From positions 434,001 to 498,000 of the forward strand of contig JBBPFI010000006.1 in NCBI GenBank assembly GCA_037974965.1: a stretch of 64,000 nucleotides of DNA. Direction: 5' to 3'. The notes beneath the pieces are model-generated. The model did not search any database. It saw nothing but the letters and a program-made list of their open reading frames with translations, and was not told the origin of the DNA. Position 1 is the stretch's first letter, and the number at the start of each line of letters is the position of its first letter. Below are positions 12,901 to 22,729 of the stretch, piece by piece. The translations under genes and the position numbers were made by a program. This DNA is from Dacryopinax spathularia (taxonomy: Eukaryota; Basidiomycota; Dacrymycetes; Dacrymycetales; Dacrymycetaceae).

Positions 12901-13458
12901 GACTGCTCTATTTCCGCAGATCCGGAGCACATTCCGTACGTCACGCCCATGTACGTGCGCGAAGGCGGTATCATTCCGCAGATTGGGGTCCGGCAGTATA
13001 TCGGTGACCGAAGCTCCCCGAACCCGGTTACACTCCACATTTATCCTGGCAAGGACAACATATATTCCATGTACTTGGACGATGGCGTTTCGCGCACGAG
13101 CGCACCGGACCAGCTTCCTCAGGAGGAGTATGGGGAAGACATCATGGCGAAGAGCGAGTATCGTGAGGTCGTCGTAACTCAAACAACCTCCGGTGCTTCG
13201 CGAACCATCACGTTGACAAATGTGCACGATGGGTATGGCCCGGCGAACGTTGCAAGAGACATCGGCGATAGGTATACCATTGTCGCTTGGGTCGATCCCA
13301 CCCAGCCACAGCTGTCAACGGCTTCGTTCACGGACGTATCGGGCAGGGCTGTGACGAAAGGCTGTTCTTTCAGATGGGACGCAGCTGTGAGGGCCGGCGT
13401 TGCGACAGTTCCGGTCGAGCTTGCCGGAGGCAAGTTGACGATTGTAATGAAGGCATAA
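9994..13458 (+). CDS. Alpha-1,4-glucan lyase (glycoside hydrolase family 31)
   Basis: Predicted to cleave alpha-1,4-glucans such as glycogen or starch by beta-elimination, releasing 1,5-anhydro-D-fructose (the anhydrofructose pathway). Six exons: 9994-10265, 10314-10828, 10882-11644, 11694-11769, 11822-12604, 12658-13458; 1,069 residues, close to the roughly 1,040 of known fungal and red-algal lyases. Lyase-type features, from my memory of that family: LKPRYVLGNHQGCYGY, GLHIDVDFQDHYRTFT, GIKCCTNITPVISLN, FHGGVSYG, FVWQDMTTPAI (hydrolases of GH31 have a W-x-DMNE-type motif here), AGLWTGDN and IAGSDMGGF. Asp576 in WQDM is the expected nucleophile/base and Asp667 in WTGDN the acid/base counterpart. 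No signal peptide is visible, so it is probably intracellular, acting on stored glycogen. The alternative is an atypical alpha-glucosidase, which I consider unlikely. Confidence 0.88.
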
Positions 13459-15002
13459 AAACTTTGCATGCAAAACTATTTCTCCCTTTTCGCAAGCATG
13501 ACAACGGACACTACATGACGCATTAATTGTTGCTATAGAATTACCTAATATAGAAACTTGCAGCATCGCCTTGGAACGCTATAGATCGTCTGGTGCCATC
13601 AAAACGTGTTCAGTTGACTGATCGGTTCCAGGCACGGCGTAACGCAGCGAGCTGAACGAGGAAGCGGCCGTTGCGGCTGAGGGTACGGCATTATGTAATT
13701 CGCCATGCGTTGCATGACGTGGGTCTAGGGGATGGCCTTTCAGACCAGAGCGGAAGGCCCAATCACAAGCGTCCCCATCCTGGCCCTATCTCCGGGTTGT
13801 CGCCGTTCTGGGAGCGAGCGCTGCATGGTCCTCATATAGTGTACCATGGATCTTCTTGATTTCCCTAGGAAAGAAAGGGATATGACTACGACATCGGAAA
13901 GAGTATCATGCCTGGAGCTCCCGATTACCAGTTACATGCATATGGCTTCTGATATTGCTCGCCTAAGGAAGCCAATGCCGGAGCTGCAATCTTCTAATTG
14001 AGAAGGGAGACCTTCTATCGCTAGATACCTTCTCTGGGTGGCTGCTATGCGAGTCGATGGGATATCTTTTGCTGCTATTCCCCACCCCACTCGCCACGTT
14101 CAACAGTCTGTTGGGCCGTCCCTTCTTGGAATATCTGCCAGACTGCTGCAGAAATATATCAGTGCCAGGTCCCAAGAATGCTTAGCCCGTTCGCTCCAAA
14201 CTTCTTTGACAGCGCTCCAGTCGGTGTACGCTCGGTCGAAAAAACGGAAGGCCGAAGCTGCACCCTGGGCGGCCAAACCGCGTTTGCCTTTCCTTTGTCC
14301 TTTGCGCACCAGTTATATCAGAGGTGTTGGTATGTTTGGGTTCTGACGGCTACGCCTAATGTATCTGTGGCAGTGCGTTCTGAGGCTTCTTTCGCCAAGC
14401 TTCTGGGGGCCGCTTCTGGGCAATGCATTTTCGTGGGGCGCTTCTTTCAGGGTCCATCCGGGAATTGTCCAATGCATACCACCTTCATTATTTTGAAGGT
14501 CGGGGGTTCAGATTAAATTCACCAAGTCAAAACAACCTCTACAATGAAGGCTTTGGTTTCGAGACTGTTGCGAGAAGCTACAAGAAGCAAAGTGGGGGCG
14601 CTTCGGCCTAAATTTCCCACGTTCGGGGACGACGTCAGACATTCCCGATTCTTCTGCTTCTCCTTCCAAAATATTCCTAACCTTTTCGGCAGTCCGCCCT
14701 GTCGGGTCAGGGACGATACTCCGCCCATACCAATCTCCATGCGGCAGCCCGCAGGTGCTTACGCGTTCTTGTCTTCACATCAGATGAATGTAACGCTGGC
14801 AGGGACAGTACGAAAATCAGCTAATAACAATGACCTTCTTCGACCATTCGATATATAGCGAACCGCCGGCAGTTCTCCCCAGACCATCCCTGCTTTCTGA
14901 CCCCATCGAATTGCCCAAAAGGTGAGATTATCCTCCTCCCTGAGATGTAGTTTGTTGATGCTGACATCTTGTCCCAGATTATCCTCTCTGATCGTTCTCT
15001 CG
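13459..15002. other. Intergenic with a putative 5'UTR intron at 14922-14977
   Basis: No gene recognised over 13459-14900. Just before the next ATG, a stretch starting GTGAGA and ending TCCCAG (14922-14977) has good donor and acceptor signals and contains no coding frame that matches the downstream paralog. It is best read as an intron in the 5' untranslated region. Confidence 0.4.
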
Positions 15003-16088
15003 ATGGAGCCGAAACTACCACCTGAGCTGCGAATCCATGTCGTGGAGGGTGCGATTGCCCTGGCGCACCCGTACTGCTACAGCTTGCCTGAGGATATCAT
15101 CGCGACTCTGAAGAGCCTTGCACTAGTCGAACGAGCCGGCAGTTCCACTGCAAGTCGTCTCCTATACCGCCATGTTGTCATTCCACCGGCACAAATCACG
15201 GACTTACTTAACGCTGGCCAACATCTGAAGTACGTGGAATCGTTGGCGCTACTCCCTGCTCCGTATAATACGGCTGGCCAAAGCGAGATGTCCGCTGCCC
15301 ATCCGTATTGCTTGGACACCCTGGCTCCTCTGTTGTCGGCCTTAGCACCGACCCTCAAGCGGCTTTGCATCGTCCATCGTCCTCGAAATCAGCCCAGCTG
15401 CTGGCACTGGCCGCAAGCCATAGCAACCCTAACATCCCTCGAAGAGCTTGTGGTCGACAACTATCAAGGCATATTCCCGCACCGCTTGCACAGAACCCCT
15501 GCTCGTGCCCTTCGCGCTGCTTCTCGTCGCAAGCCACGCCCTCCGCCATCCAGCAATAACGACGATTCCATTGAAGAAGCTAATTCGAGGATGGATGTCA
15601 ACGACTATGTGGAGGAAGATGGGAGCTCCGAAGACTATCTCGACATTGATGACGACATCGAACATATTGTTCCCACGTGGCCATATCTGCCCAACCTCCG
15701 GCGGCTCGCCATTTCCAGCCACTCTATCCTCTGGCAAGACTACAAATTCACCGATTTCTTCCCTCGAATCCAACATCTGGTTCATGTTCACTCGGGCTTC
15801 ATCGAAGACTGGCCTAGTCAAGCACGGTCTATGCGGCGTCAGATGAGGCACAACCCCAATCTTCGCGTGGTGCTGGTGGAGGAAGACCGAGCGTACCTCA
15901 AGCGAGACTGGCAAGAGGATATTGCGCAGGGAAGGCTACCCCGAGACCGCTTCTTGTTCCATGTGTATGAGCAGTCGGATGCTCCTTCTCAAAGCGCATG
16001 GCTCATCAAGCATGCGCTCGAAGGAGGTATCTTCGATGTCGGTACCCAGTTCGACGATCTGCGTGCTTCCCCGGAACCCGACCAGTAA
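15003..16088 (+). CDS. F-box/LRR-like protein (paralog of the gene at 7.8 kb)
   Basis: Single-exon gene of 361 residues from ATG 15003. This start is preferred because MEPKLPPELRIHVVEG aligns with the start of the 7.8-kb paralog; the upstream in-frame extension begins with GTG inside a probable intron. Leucine-rich segments (LDTLAPLLSALAPTLKRLCIVHR, TSLEELVVDN, WPYLPNLRRLAISS, FFPRIQHLVHVHSG) are collinear with the paralog. It carries an additional basic then acidic linker (residues around 170-220, rich in Arg/Pro then Asp/Glu) missing from the 7.8-kb copy. The F-box itself is weak. Probable SCF-type adaptor fold; substrate unknown. Confidence 0.68.
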   Translation: MEPKLPPELRIHVVEGAIALAHPYCYSLPEDIIATLKSLALVERAGSSTASRLLYRHVVIPPAQITDLLNAGQHLKYVESLALLPAPYNTAGQSEMSAAHPYCLDTLAPLLSALAPTLKRLCIVHRPRNQPSCWHWPQAIATLTSLEELVVDNYQGIFPHRLHRTPARALRAASRRKPRPPPSSNNDDSIEEANSRMDVNDYVEEDGSSEDYLDIDDDIEHIVPTWPYLPNLRRLAISSHSILWQDYKFTDFFPRIQHLVHVHSGFIEDWPSQARSMRRQMRHNPNLRVVLVEEDRAYLKRDWQEDIAQGRLPRDRFLFHVYEQSDAPSQSAWLIKHALEGGIFDVGTQFDDLRASPEPDQ

Positions 16089-17244
16089 AGCTAGGAAGAA
16101 CATCGGCCACCTTCAGATCGCTCCTGCCCTTCGGCACTCCCGCACAGGCTAAGGCCTTTCTGTTCTGTATCTCACTCTCGCTTTTCTCTTCATACGAACG
16201 GGCTCACCGGAAGGCGTTTACCACATTCACCTCAATACCGCTCCACTGATTTCCCCCCTCCCCCAATTTCCCCGTCGTCTCATGTACATTGTATGCCAGA
16301 ATGTCGCCGAAAGAAATGCAAATTGAAGCAAAGTTGAATCGAGGGGATTATGCACGCAGCAAAGGCCTTTCGTTCTCTTGCAAGAAAGCGCTTCGTTCTC
16401 AGGCTCAAGCGTAAACGAGTGCTGACAAGCCATCTTCCCTCTCTGCACCGCATCTGTCACTGTCTTTGTCCTGCAACGGTTGACGACGGAGACAGCAGTG
16501 CCGCCGTGGGACGGAGGTTGGACCTCCACGTGGGGTGCCACACCCTGATGCCGTTAACTGCCAGTTCTTTTCCCCGCGTCTTCTCTCGTCGCGTAACCTT
16601 CCTGACGGCAAATCCGACTTCCCTCTTCATCCCTACCCCTTCCTTCTGCCCTCTGCACACTTTCTGCAGGCGACATGAAATGAACTCCCCATTTTGCAGG
16701 CCGAAGTCTGCCGAAGCTCGACCCTGCCGAGGAAGCGACTTACGTGGGGCCAAATAGGGTCAGGCACCGCCTTGCTCCAAAGGCCAAAAGGACCGTCCGT
16801 GCCCAGGACGCAAATACGTTCGAGACAAGAGCGGTGCCAGAAGCGCTCGTCTTCTGCTGCTTGTTTCCAGGAATGTACGGCAGAGAAGTCCATGCGTTTG
16901 TGTGCTGTTGTCCGGGCCGAATGGGTCAAATCCTTTGTTCGATTATTTTAGCTATTCTTTACGAGCGATGGCTTCTACGATCGCACCTACATACGCCGCA
17001 CGGCCGCCTTCGGCGAACGTGGGAACATTCCTGGAAGACAGGCAGCCGACCTATATTGCTTCTGGCAGCATTCCACACCAAGATTCGTTTCAAGTACATT
17101 CCAAACTGCTCAATGCAGGTGGAGGTAACCTTATTCTCCAATCTCTATTCAATTCCCAGCGCCCAAGGCGCCAACTCTCACCTCCTCAAATCCATTCACC
17201 CGCTGCCCGTATACCCATAATATAGAGCGACCCAGTAGAGCAGA
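16089..17244. other. Intergenic; possible small ORF at 16968-17225
   Basis: No gene supported. An open frame beginning MASTIAPTYAARPPS at 16968 runs 85 codons to a stop at 17223-17225, just before the convergent end of the DAL2,3 gene. It has no recognised motif, and its second half reads like a chance frame, so I do not call it. Confidence 0.35.
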
Positions 17245-19653
17245 TCATAGTTGTGGGATCTGCACCGCAACGCTCACTTCCTCCTCGCCGTACTTGACGA
17301 GCTCGCAGTCGAGTCCTTCGCTTGTGGTTCCGATTTGGGTCTCGACGCAGGCAAAGTCGATCGGGCTGTCTAGGACGCACATGGGGTGATCTGCCACCGG
17401 ATGTCAGTCCGTGATTCTCACAGTGGAGGAGAGAACGGGGAGGGATGGATAACAACGGGAGAAAGCGAGCATGAGAAGGGAAAAGAAGGACGGGGGAGAG
17501 GAACGTACGCCACGTATTAGGGTTATACATCACCCCCTGCGAAGTACTCGCCACGAACGCCCTGACCGTGCTCAAATCCGGCCTGTCATCTGCCCCAGCC
17601 GCATCAGTACCCACAAACCCCACATAACCTGCCTCAGCAGCAGGGCAAGAAAGAAAAACGACGCACCAGCCCCATTCTCCGCGACGATCACGAGATAAAA
17701 CCTGTTCTCCCCCAGTGCCTTCTCCCCACCCTCCGCGTCCGGATGGACCGCAGTCCCCATCGGGATGAAAGCCTGGTTCGTACACGGATGCCGCTCCATC
17801 ATCCGCACTTTCCAGACCGCCCCGACATGCGCCCCGGGCGGAGGGGTACTGCGATACACGCCAATGCCCGTGAATGTTTTCGAGTCAGGAGGGTAAGACG
17901 AAATGATAGGAGCAAGACGGTGATACTTGATCGCCGTGCCCGCATTGGCGGTAGTGTGCACAATACCGGCCGGGGCGAGCGAGGGGTCAGACCAAGCCTG
18001 GAGGACTTGGCCGAACGGGGCGAAGGCGGCTGATGTTAGTGGGACGGCGGGGATCAGGCGGAGGGTTCCTTGGGCGGCGGTGGCGGAGTTGATAGGGACG
18101 GGGATGGCGGGGAGGTCTTTGGATAGGGCGGGGGGGATGTAGCCCGGGAGGGCGCGGGTGCCGATGATGCGGAGTCGTTTCATCCCTCCATCTGTGCGCG
18201 TATATTTCGTTAGTAACCGCCGTTGGATAACAGGAGAAGGGAGAGAGGGAGAAGGGAGAGAGGGAGAGCGGCGTACCAGGATGCATAACGATCTTGACGT
18301 GGGTGAAGGGCTGCTGGTCGACGTTCTCGAGCTTGAAATGATGTTGCTTGTTCGGTCCCGTTTTCGTACGGGGAAGGAGGGTCGTCCATTTCGCGTCTTT
18401 GGGCGGGATGACCTACACATCACCGTGTCCAATCAGCATACTCCATCGAGCCAGCATGCCAAAAATGAGCCAAAAACGGATCAGATCAAATCCACAGCCA
18501 ATGGTGCGAGTTGAAGTAAGGGAGAGAAGGCAGGAGGGAAGGCAACGGGGCACGCACCTCCTCACTATCCGTCCCCAGCAACTCCACGCTCTCCGGATAA
18601 TTCCCAATAAAGAAAGCCGTATCGACCTCCACTTCCCTCAGCCAGCCTCTCGCACCCAGCCTAACGACCGCCCACTCAGTATGTCCCTTCTCCCTACTGC
18701 GTCTCGTCTCCCATCCGTCTCTCATATCCTTTCCTCTTCCGGGCAACAACAAATTGCTCGCGCGCGAAAAATGGGCATCGGAGACGGAGACGACCGTGCC
18801 CCCATTCAGGACAAACGCGAGGTCGATAGGTGTGTGAGGGGAGGAAGAGAAGGTTGGGCGGGGGTGGCCGTAGGCGCGGAAACGGGCGATGCCGCCGTCG
18901 GGGTATTGGGAGAGTTTTAGGTGCGTGAAAGGGCCGTGGGGGGTGGGGAGGAGGAAGAGATGCCGGGAGGAAGGGCCGAGCGGGGAGGGGGGGAGGATCT
19001 CGCTCCACTGTGCGCGTTTTATCGTCAGCTTATCCCCTACCAACAAGGCACAAACGAGCCATGCGTAGAATAATGGAATGTGGATAGAGGGAAATGGAAC
19101 AGAACGGGCAAAAGGACGTACCCTCGGATCCCCAGCATCCGGCACCCTCTCCCCCTCCTTCCCAAACCAGCCCCTCACACCCGCCGCAGGCGCTTCGTTC
19201 CCATTAAAATGCGCCGTATCGATGTCGAACCCCACCACTTCCCCCGGTGCTCCGAGGGAGATGATGACCCAGTCCTCTGGCTTGGGGTTGTGTCGCCGAG
19301 TTTCCCAGCCGTCGAAGAGGGAGCCTTTGGGGCCGAATTGGCCTTTCATGCTTACTGAGGGCTATTGTGCGGGTGAGCCTCGAACGGGGCAGAGGGAAGT
19401 AGGATGGTAGCGAGACGGGGATGGGGAAGGGGGACGAACCTCGACTTTGAGAAGGTTTGAGGCATCGGCGAAGAATTCGTCTGAGCAGGAGAGGACTTTC
19501 CCCCCTAAGGCGACAGAGGAGAGCTCTACATCGCACACATACTCGTCAGCTTGTCCTCTATGGCGGTAATGGGGCAGGTTAGGGAAGAGACGCACCGGTC
19601 GTAGCGCCGAACACCTCCTGAAACTTCTCAAGCGGGATCCGTTCGTACGCCAT
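17245..19653 (-). CDS. DAL2,3: Fused allantoicase / ureidoglycolate lyase
   Basis: Purine-catabolism enzyme. The N-terminal half splits allantoate to ureidoglycolate and urea, and the C-terminal half splits ureidoglycolate to glyoxylate and urea. Eight exons in transcript order: 19596-19653, 19440-19525, 19122-19361, 18558-19007, 18277-18412, 17667-18191, 17509-17589, 17245-17390; 573 residues. Allantoicase is a tandem duplication, seen as two copies of the motif SMKGQFGPKGSLFDGWETRRHN / GRGKDMRDGWETRRSREKGH with matching GFDIDTAHFNGNEAP and EVEVDTAFFIGNYPE. It ends near the LRIIGTRA segment. The lyase domain then follows (PLTSAAFAPFGQVL, MMERHPCTNQAFIPMG, YLVIVAENG, VYNPNTWHHP-type end), read through without stop. 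Such fusions are known in Cryptococcus. A GATAAG site in its promoter fits nitrogen regulation. Confidence 0.92.
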
Positions 19654-19965
19654 CCTTGACTTTCTCCGTTTCCTTCTTACTCCTCGTCGAACAGAATAAC
19701 TCGGACGTTTATACCAAAGAAGGGGGCAACCAAGCCTGTAAGTTTTGCGAAAGGTGGGGAATGGGAGTTGTGGGGTAGAACAAACAGTCTGTTGGTTGAG
19801 GACGGACCCTTATCAGCCTTCGGTCTAAACCGGCGGTGATCCGACTGGTGGAGAAGGTGGACAGTCAGGTGCACCGTGCTACTCTCTTTCCCCTCTTTAG
19901 CCAGTCAAGCCAAAAAGCTATAATACTCTAACTTTCGTAGTACAAGACCCAAGTCGACAACCTAA
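19654..19965. other. DAL2,3 promoter region up to the transposon
   Basis: 312 bases between the DAL2,3 start codon and the left end of the Harbinger element. It contains the GATAAG motif and no coding frame I can support. The last three bases (19963-19965, TAA) are one copy of the transposon target duplication. Confidence 0.5.
19809..19814 (-). promoter_or_regulatory. GATAAG site upstream of DAL2,3
   Basis: GATAAG on the minus strand, about 155 bases before the DAL2,3 start codon. Fungal GATA factors (AreA/Nit2/Gat1 type) bind HGATAR sites to switch on nitrogen-scavenging genes. A single hexamer is expected by chance often enough that this is only suggestive. Confidence 0.3.
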
Positions 19966-20170
19966 GAGCCCGTTCGGTAACAGGATTGACCCTCTATCTC
20001 AAGGGTAAATCTGTGTGTTTGCTTCCGTCGTAACCTGCGCAGATTCTGGCGCGTTCGGTTGGCACAACTGGCACAGGTAGCACCTCTCAGCTCCCATTCA
20101 TTCGCAGATCGAGGTCGTGACATGAATCTCTTGTAATCTGTGCACCCTTGCTTTCACCACGCGCACCTTC

Positions 20171-21247
20171 ATGGCCAACACCAAAGAGAAGAGCAAGACC
20201 GCAACTGGAGCGCTAATTCGGAAGTGGACTGCAGGCGAGAAGGAGGCATTCGTTGACCAGCTGTTGCTTGAAAAGGCTGATGGCCAGCAGGCGGAAAGTG
20301 GGTGGAAAACGCCAGCATGGCATGCATGTGTGGAGCGGCTGGCGCGCGAGTTCCCACAGGAAGCAGGACTACGAAAGGAGAAGGAGCATCTCAAGTCAGA
20401 ATGGCAGCGTGTATGTGACCTGGCGCCAGTTTGTTGTTAGGAACTCACGATCATCTAGCTCAAAAATAAGTGGAAGATATTGTTTGAACTTCGGACGAAT
20501 GGTGGCTCAGGATTTGGATGGGATGAGAGGCGGCAGATGGTGACTGCAAGCGATCAAGTCTGGGATGAGTATATCAAGGTGCGCAAGTTGTTGAACTATG
20601 ATGAGCCGTGACTGAGATCTGCGCAGGCTCATCCTGAGGCTGCCACGTTCAGAACCAGCTCCTTCCCACTCTATGACCAGCTCACCGAGCTCAATCAAGC
20701 AGTGACTGCAATAGGCGCCAATGCTCTCCACCTGGCACCAGGTGATTCCGAGGCAGAAGATGAGCTGGATGAACTGGATGAAGATGACATTACCCCAACC
20801 TCACGGAAACGTCGCGCCGCTTCCCCATCTGCTCCAGCACCCAAACGTGTACGTGCATCGGGAACACAGGGCTTTTTGGCCATGGCAGAGGCGGTCAAGG
20901 ACTTGTCAGAGGTGATGGCAAGCACAACCAGCGCCAGTTTGGGGGTATCGGCCATGACCTCTCCACAGCGTCATCGACAAGCTATCCAGCTCGTTGAGAA
21001 GGAGACAGCTTTCTCGGATGAAGAGCTGGTTGCAGCCATTGACCTTTTCACACGTGAACAAGCTATCGGTGACAGCTATGTTGCGATCACAAGGCCAAAC
21101 TTGCGCACTCTTTGGCTTCGTAAAAAGCTTGTTGAGCACCTGGCGCCAGTTCATGCTTCATCCCCATTCCTTTCGCTCCATTCCTCTCCCTTGCCTGATT
21201 TCAGTCCGTACACAAGTACATCATTCATGTCCTCCGAGCCTGTTTGA
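20171..21247 (+). CDS. SANT/Myb-like DNA-binding protein of the Harbinger element
   Basis: Partner protein that in PIF/Harbinger elements binds the transposon ends and brings the transposase to the nucleus. Exons 20171-20410, 20459-20578, 20627-21247; 326 residues. The first 120 residues are the Myb/SANT-like domain: RKWTAGEKEAFVDQLL, KTPAWHACVERL, then over the splice LKNKWKILFELRTNGGSGFGWD, VTASDQVWDEYIK and AHPEAATFRTSSFPLYDQLTEL, the pattern common to these plant and fungal proteins. An acidic stretch and a basic SRKRRAAS segment, a possible nuclear signal, follow. The first intron carries one CTGGCGCCAG palindrome; a second lies in the coding sequence at 21140-21149. A short intron in the acidic region is possible but not needed. 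The 3' end overlaps the transposase 3' end by 23 bases. Confidence 0.85.
20420..20429. repeat. CTGGCGCCAG palindrome 1 (in SANT-gene intron 1)
   Basis: Perfect 10-bp palindrome, context gac-CTGGCGCCAG-ttt. One of five perfect copies in the Harbinger element; no perfect copy noticed elsewhere in the window. Confidence 0.85.
21140..21149. repeat. CTGGCGCCAG palindrome 2 (in SANT-gene coding sequence)
   Basis: Perfect copy, context cac-CTGGCGCCAG-ttc, within the last exon of the SANT gene. Confidence 0.85.
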
Positions 21248-22555
21248 TAGTCTGGTAACTAGTCCACATCTCCGCTGCAATAGCATCCCGGCGCCTGTTT
21301 GCCCTGGCCAAAGAGCTCCTGTTCACTCTTCTTTCCCGCACTCCTTCAACTTGGCGCAAGGCTAGCAGGTCAACCTCATCTTCTGCATCCAGATCCGGGA
21401 TATCTTCAGCATCATGTGTGCGGATGAAATTGTGTAGCACTGCGCATGCCGGTACAATTCGTGCTTGTGTTGCAATGGGATACTCGCTGCCATGCTGAAG
21501 GATGCGGAATCGCTTCTTGAAAATACCAAAAGCACGCTCAATAACATTTCGTGCTTGTGAATGGCGCAGATTGAAGAGCTCCTTTGCATTTGCTGGCCTG
21601 CATAATTGATAAGAACTGGCGCCAGTTGATATGATGGTGTGTGCATACCGTCCACTCTGTGCAAGTGCCCACTCTCGCAGATGATATCGCACTCCTCGAT
21701 AGGGCACAAGAAGCGCATCGCAGTGGGAGAAACCAGCATCTGCAAGGTAGAACTTGCCCTCAGGAATGGCCAAATCATGACCATGCGCATGATCAAAAAG
21801 TGTGCAATCCGCAACACTGCCCTCCCAGCCAGAAAGAATGTAGCAGAAGCACATATCAAAGGTGCATGCAGCCAATACATTGATACTCAGCTGGCCCTTC
21901 CGATTTCGATATCGCGCGCGATCTTCTGTGGGTGGAAAGGCGGCAATGTGGGAGCCATCAATTGCGGCAATACAGTCTTTGAAGAATGGGTACATCTTTG
22001 GGTCTAGCTCGAGCTCGGGGGGTGTTTGGTTTTCGGGTAGCCGCACATAGGCGTTATAGATTGCTGGCAGCGTGAGTAGGCGCAAGATCCGATGAAAGAT
22101 GCTAGGGAAAGCTCAGTATAAACTGGTGCCTGGTTATCTGGAACTGGCGCCAGTTGAAGAAGGACATACTGTGATACAGTGTCACCGCTCCGCTGGAAGA
22201 GCTCCTGCAGGCCACGGTTGGATTCTCCCTTCCGCACTGCAACCAGAAACAGTGCAAGTTGCTCGGTTACACCCACAAAGCGTGTTGGTCTAAGCCCACC
22301 CAAGTTGCATAGCATCGCAGCAAGCCTGAGGAAGACATGCTTATGCATTCCCAAGGTCTCGCGAATGCGGGAGGCAGGTGCTTCCAGCAGCTCCACAACC
22401 CAAACAGCGCCAGTTCGAATAGAGGTATGGCGCAATTGCCGATCAAGATACCGCTTTTCATAGTATTCGATAGCTGCTGAAACTGCGCCAATGGCTGCAA
22501 CACCAGCAAGTCGTACCTGTTGCAGATATTGCTCCTCTGGTGCAGCCTTTGGCAT
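21225..22555 (-). CDS. Harbinger (HARBI1-like) DDE transposase
   Basis: Catalyses excision and insertion of the element. Three exons in transcript order: 22170-22555, 21649-22101, 21225-21597; 403 residues, usual for the family. The start ATG at 22555 gives MPKAAPEEQY; upstream in-frame sequence begins with a non-ATG codon. The N-terminal helical region (HKHVFLRLAAML, VTEQLALFLVAV, FQRSGDTVS-H-IFHRILR over the splice) is followed by the DDE nuclease: first Asp in CIAAIDGSHI, second in SGWEGSVADCTLF, and Glu in ARNVIERAFGIFKKRF. Both introns contain one CTGGCGCCAG palindrome. The second intron (51 nt) is open in frame, so retention would add 17 residues before PANAKELFNLRHSQ. No stops or frameshifts, so it looks functional. 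Confidence 0.9.
21616..21625. repeat. CTGGCGCCAG palindrome 3 (in transposase intron 2)
   Basis: Perfect copy, context gaa-CTGGCGCCAG-ttg, extending the dyad symmetry to AACTGGCGCCAGTT. Confidence 0.85.
22144..22153. repeat. CTGGCGCCAG palindrome 4 (in transposase intron 1)
   Basis: Perfect copy, context gaa-CTGGCGCCAG-ttg, again with the extended AACTGGCGCCAGTT dyad. Confidence 0.85.
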
Positions 22556-22628
22556 GGTGGGCGCAATGTACGACACGAAAACGGAAGCAGACGCGAACAG
22601 GATCTTGGGGCAGCCGAACGGTCTCAAC

Positions 22629-22638
22629 CTGGCGCCAG
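22629..22638. repeat. CTGGCGCCAG palindrome 5 (upstream of the transposase)
   Basis: Perfect copy, context aac-CTGGCGCCAG-atc, 74 bases before the transposase ATG and about 90 bases inside the right end of the element. Confidence 0.85.
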
Positions 22639-22729
22639 ATCACAATCTCTTGCAGATAGAATCTTGACCCCCCTGCACACCCCTAGATTCTACCTCGCCA
22701 GATTCTCAACTCCATTACCGAACGGGCCC

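Larger units (their letters stand above)
19966..22729. mobile_element. PIF/Harbinger DNA transposon, apparently complete
   Basis: A 2,764-bp element bounded by terminal inverted repeats: left end GAGCCCGTTCGGTAA at 19966-19980 and right end, read inward, GGGCCCGTTCGGTAA at 22715-22729, with 14 of 15 matching and weaker similarity continuing inward. It is flanked by direct TAA at 19963-19965 and 22730-22732, the 3-bp target duplication typical of this superfamily. It carries both expected genes, a SANT/Myb-like DNA-binding protein (+) and a DDE transposase (-), convergent and intact. Five perfect CTGGCGCCAG palindromes lie within it. Near-identical ends and intact genes suggest a recent insertion or ongoing mobility. 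Confidence 0.9.

Noticed and set aside
9994-13458. Calling the GH31 gene an ordinary alpha-glucosidase
   Set aside because: The nucleophile region reads WQDMTTPAI and many long segments match lyases, not the W-x-DMNE hydrolase pattern.
14490-14520. tRNA-like T-arm (GGGGGTTCAGATTAAATTC)
   Set aside because: The stem does not pair and no acceptor or anticodon arm can be folded around it.
14922-15002. 27-residue N-terminal extension of the second F-box-like protein
   Set aside because: It starts with GTG in a stretch with good intron signals, and the paralog has no such extension.
16968-17225. Possible 85-residue protein MASTIAPTYAARPPS...
   Set aside because: No recognised motif; the second half looks like chance sequence; lies in the 3' region of DAL2,3. 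Left as a note.
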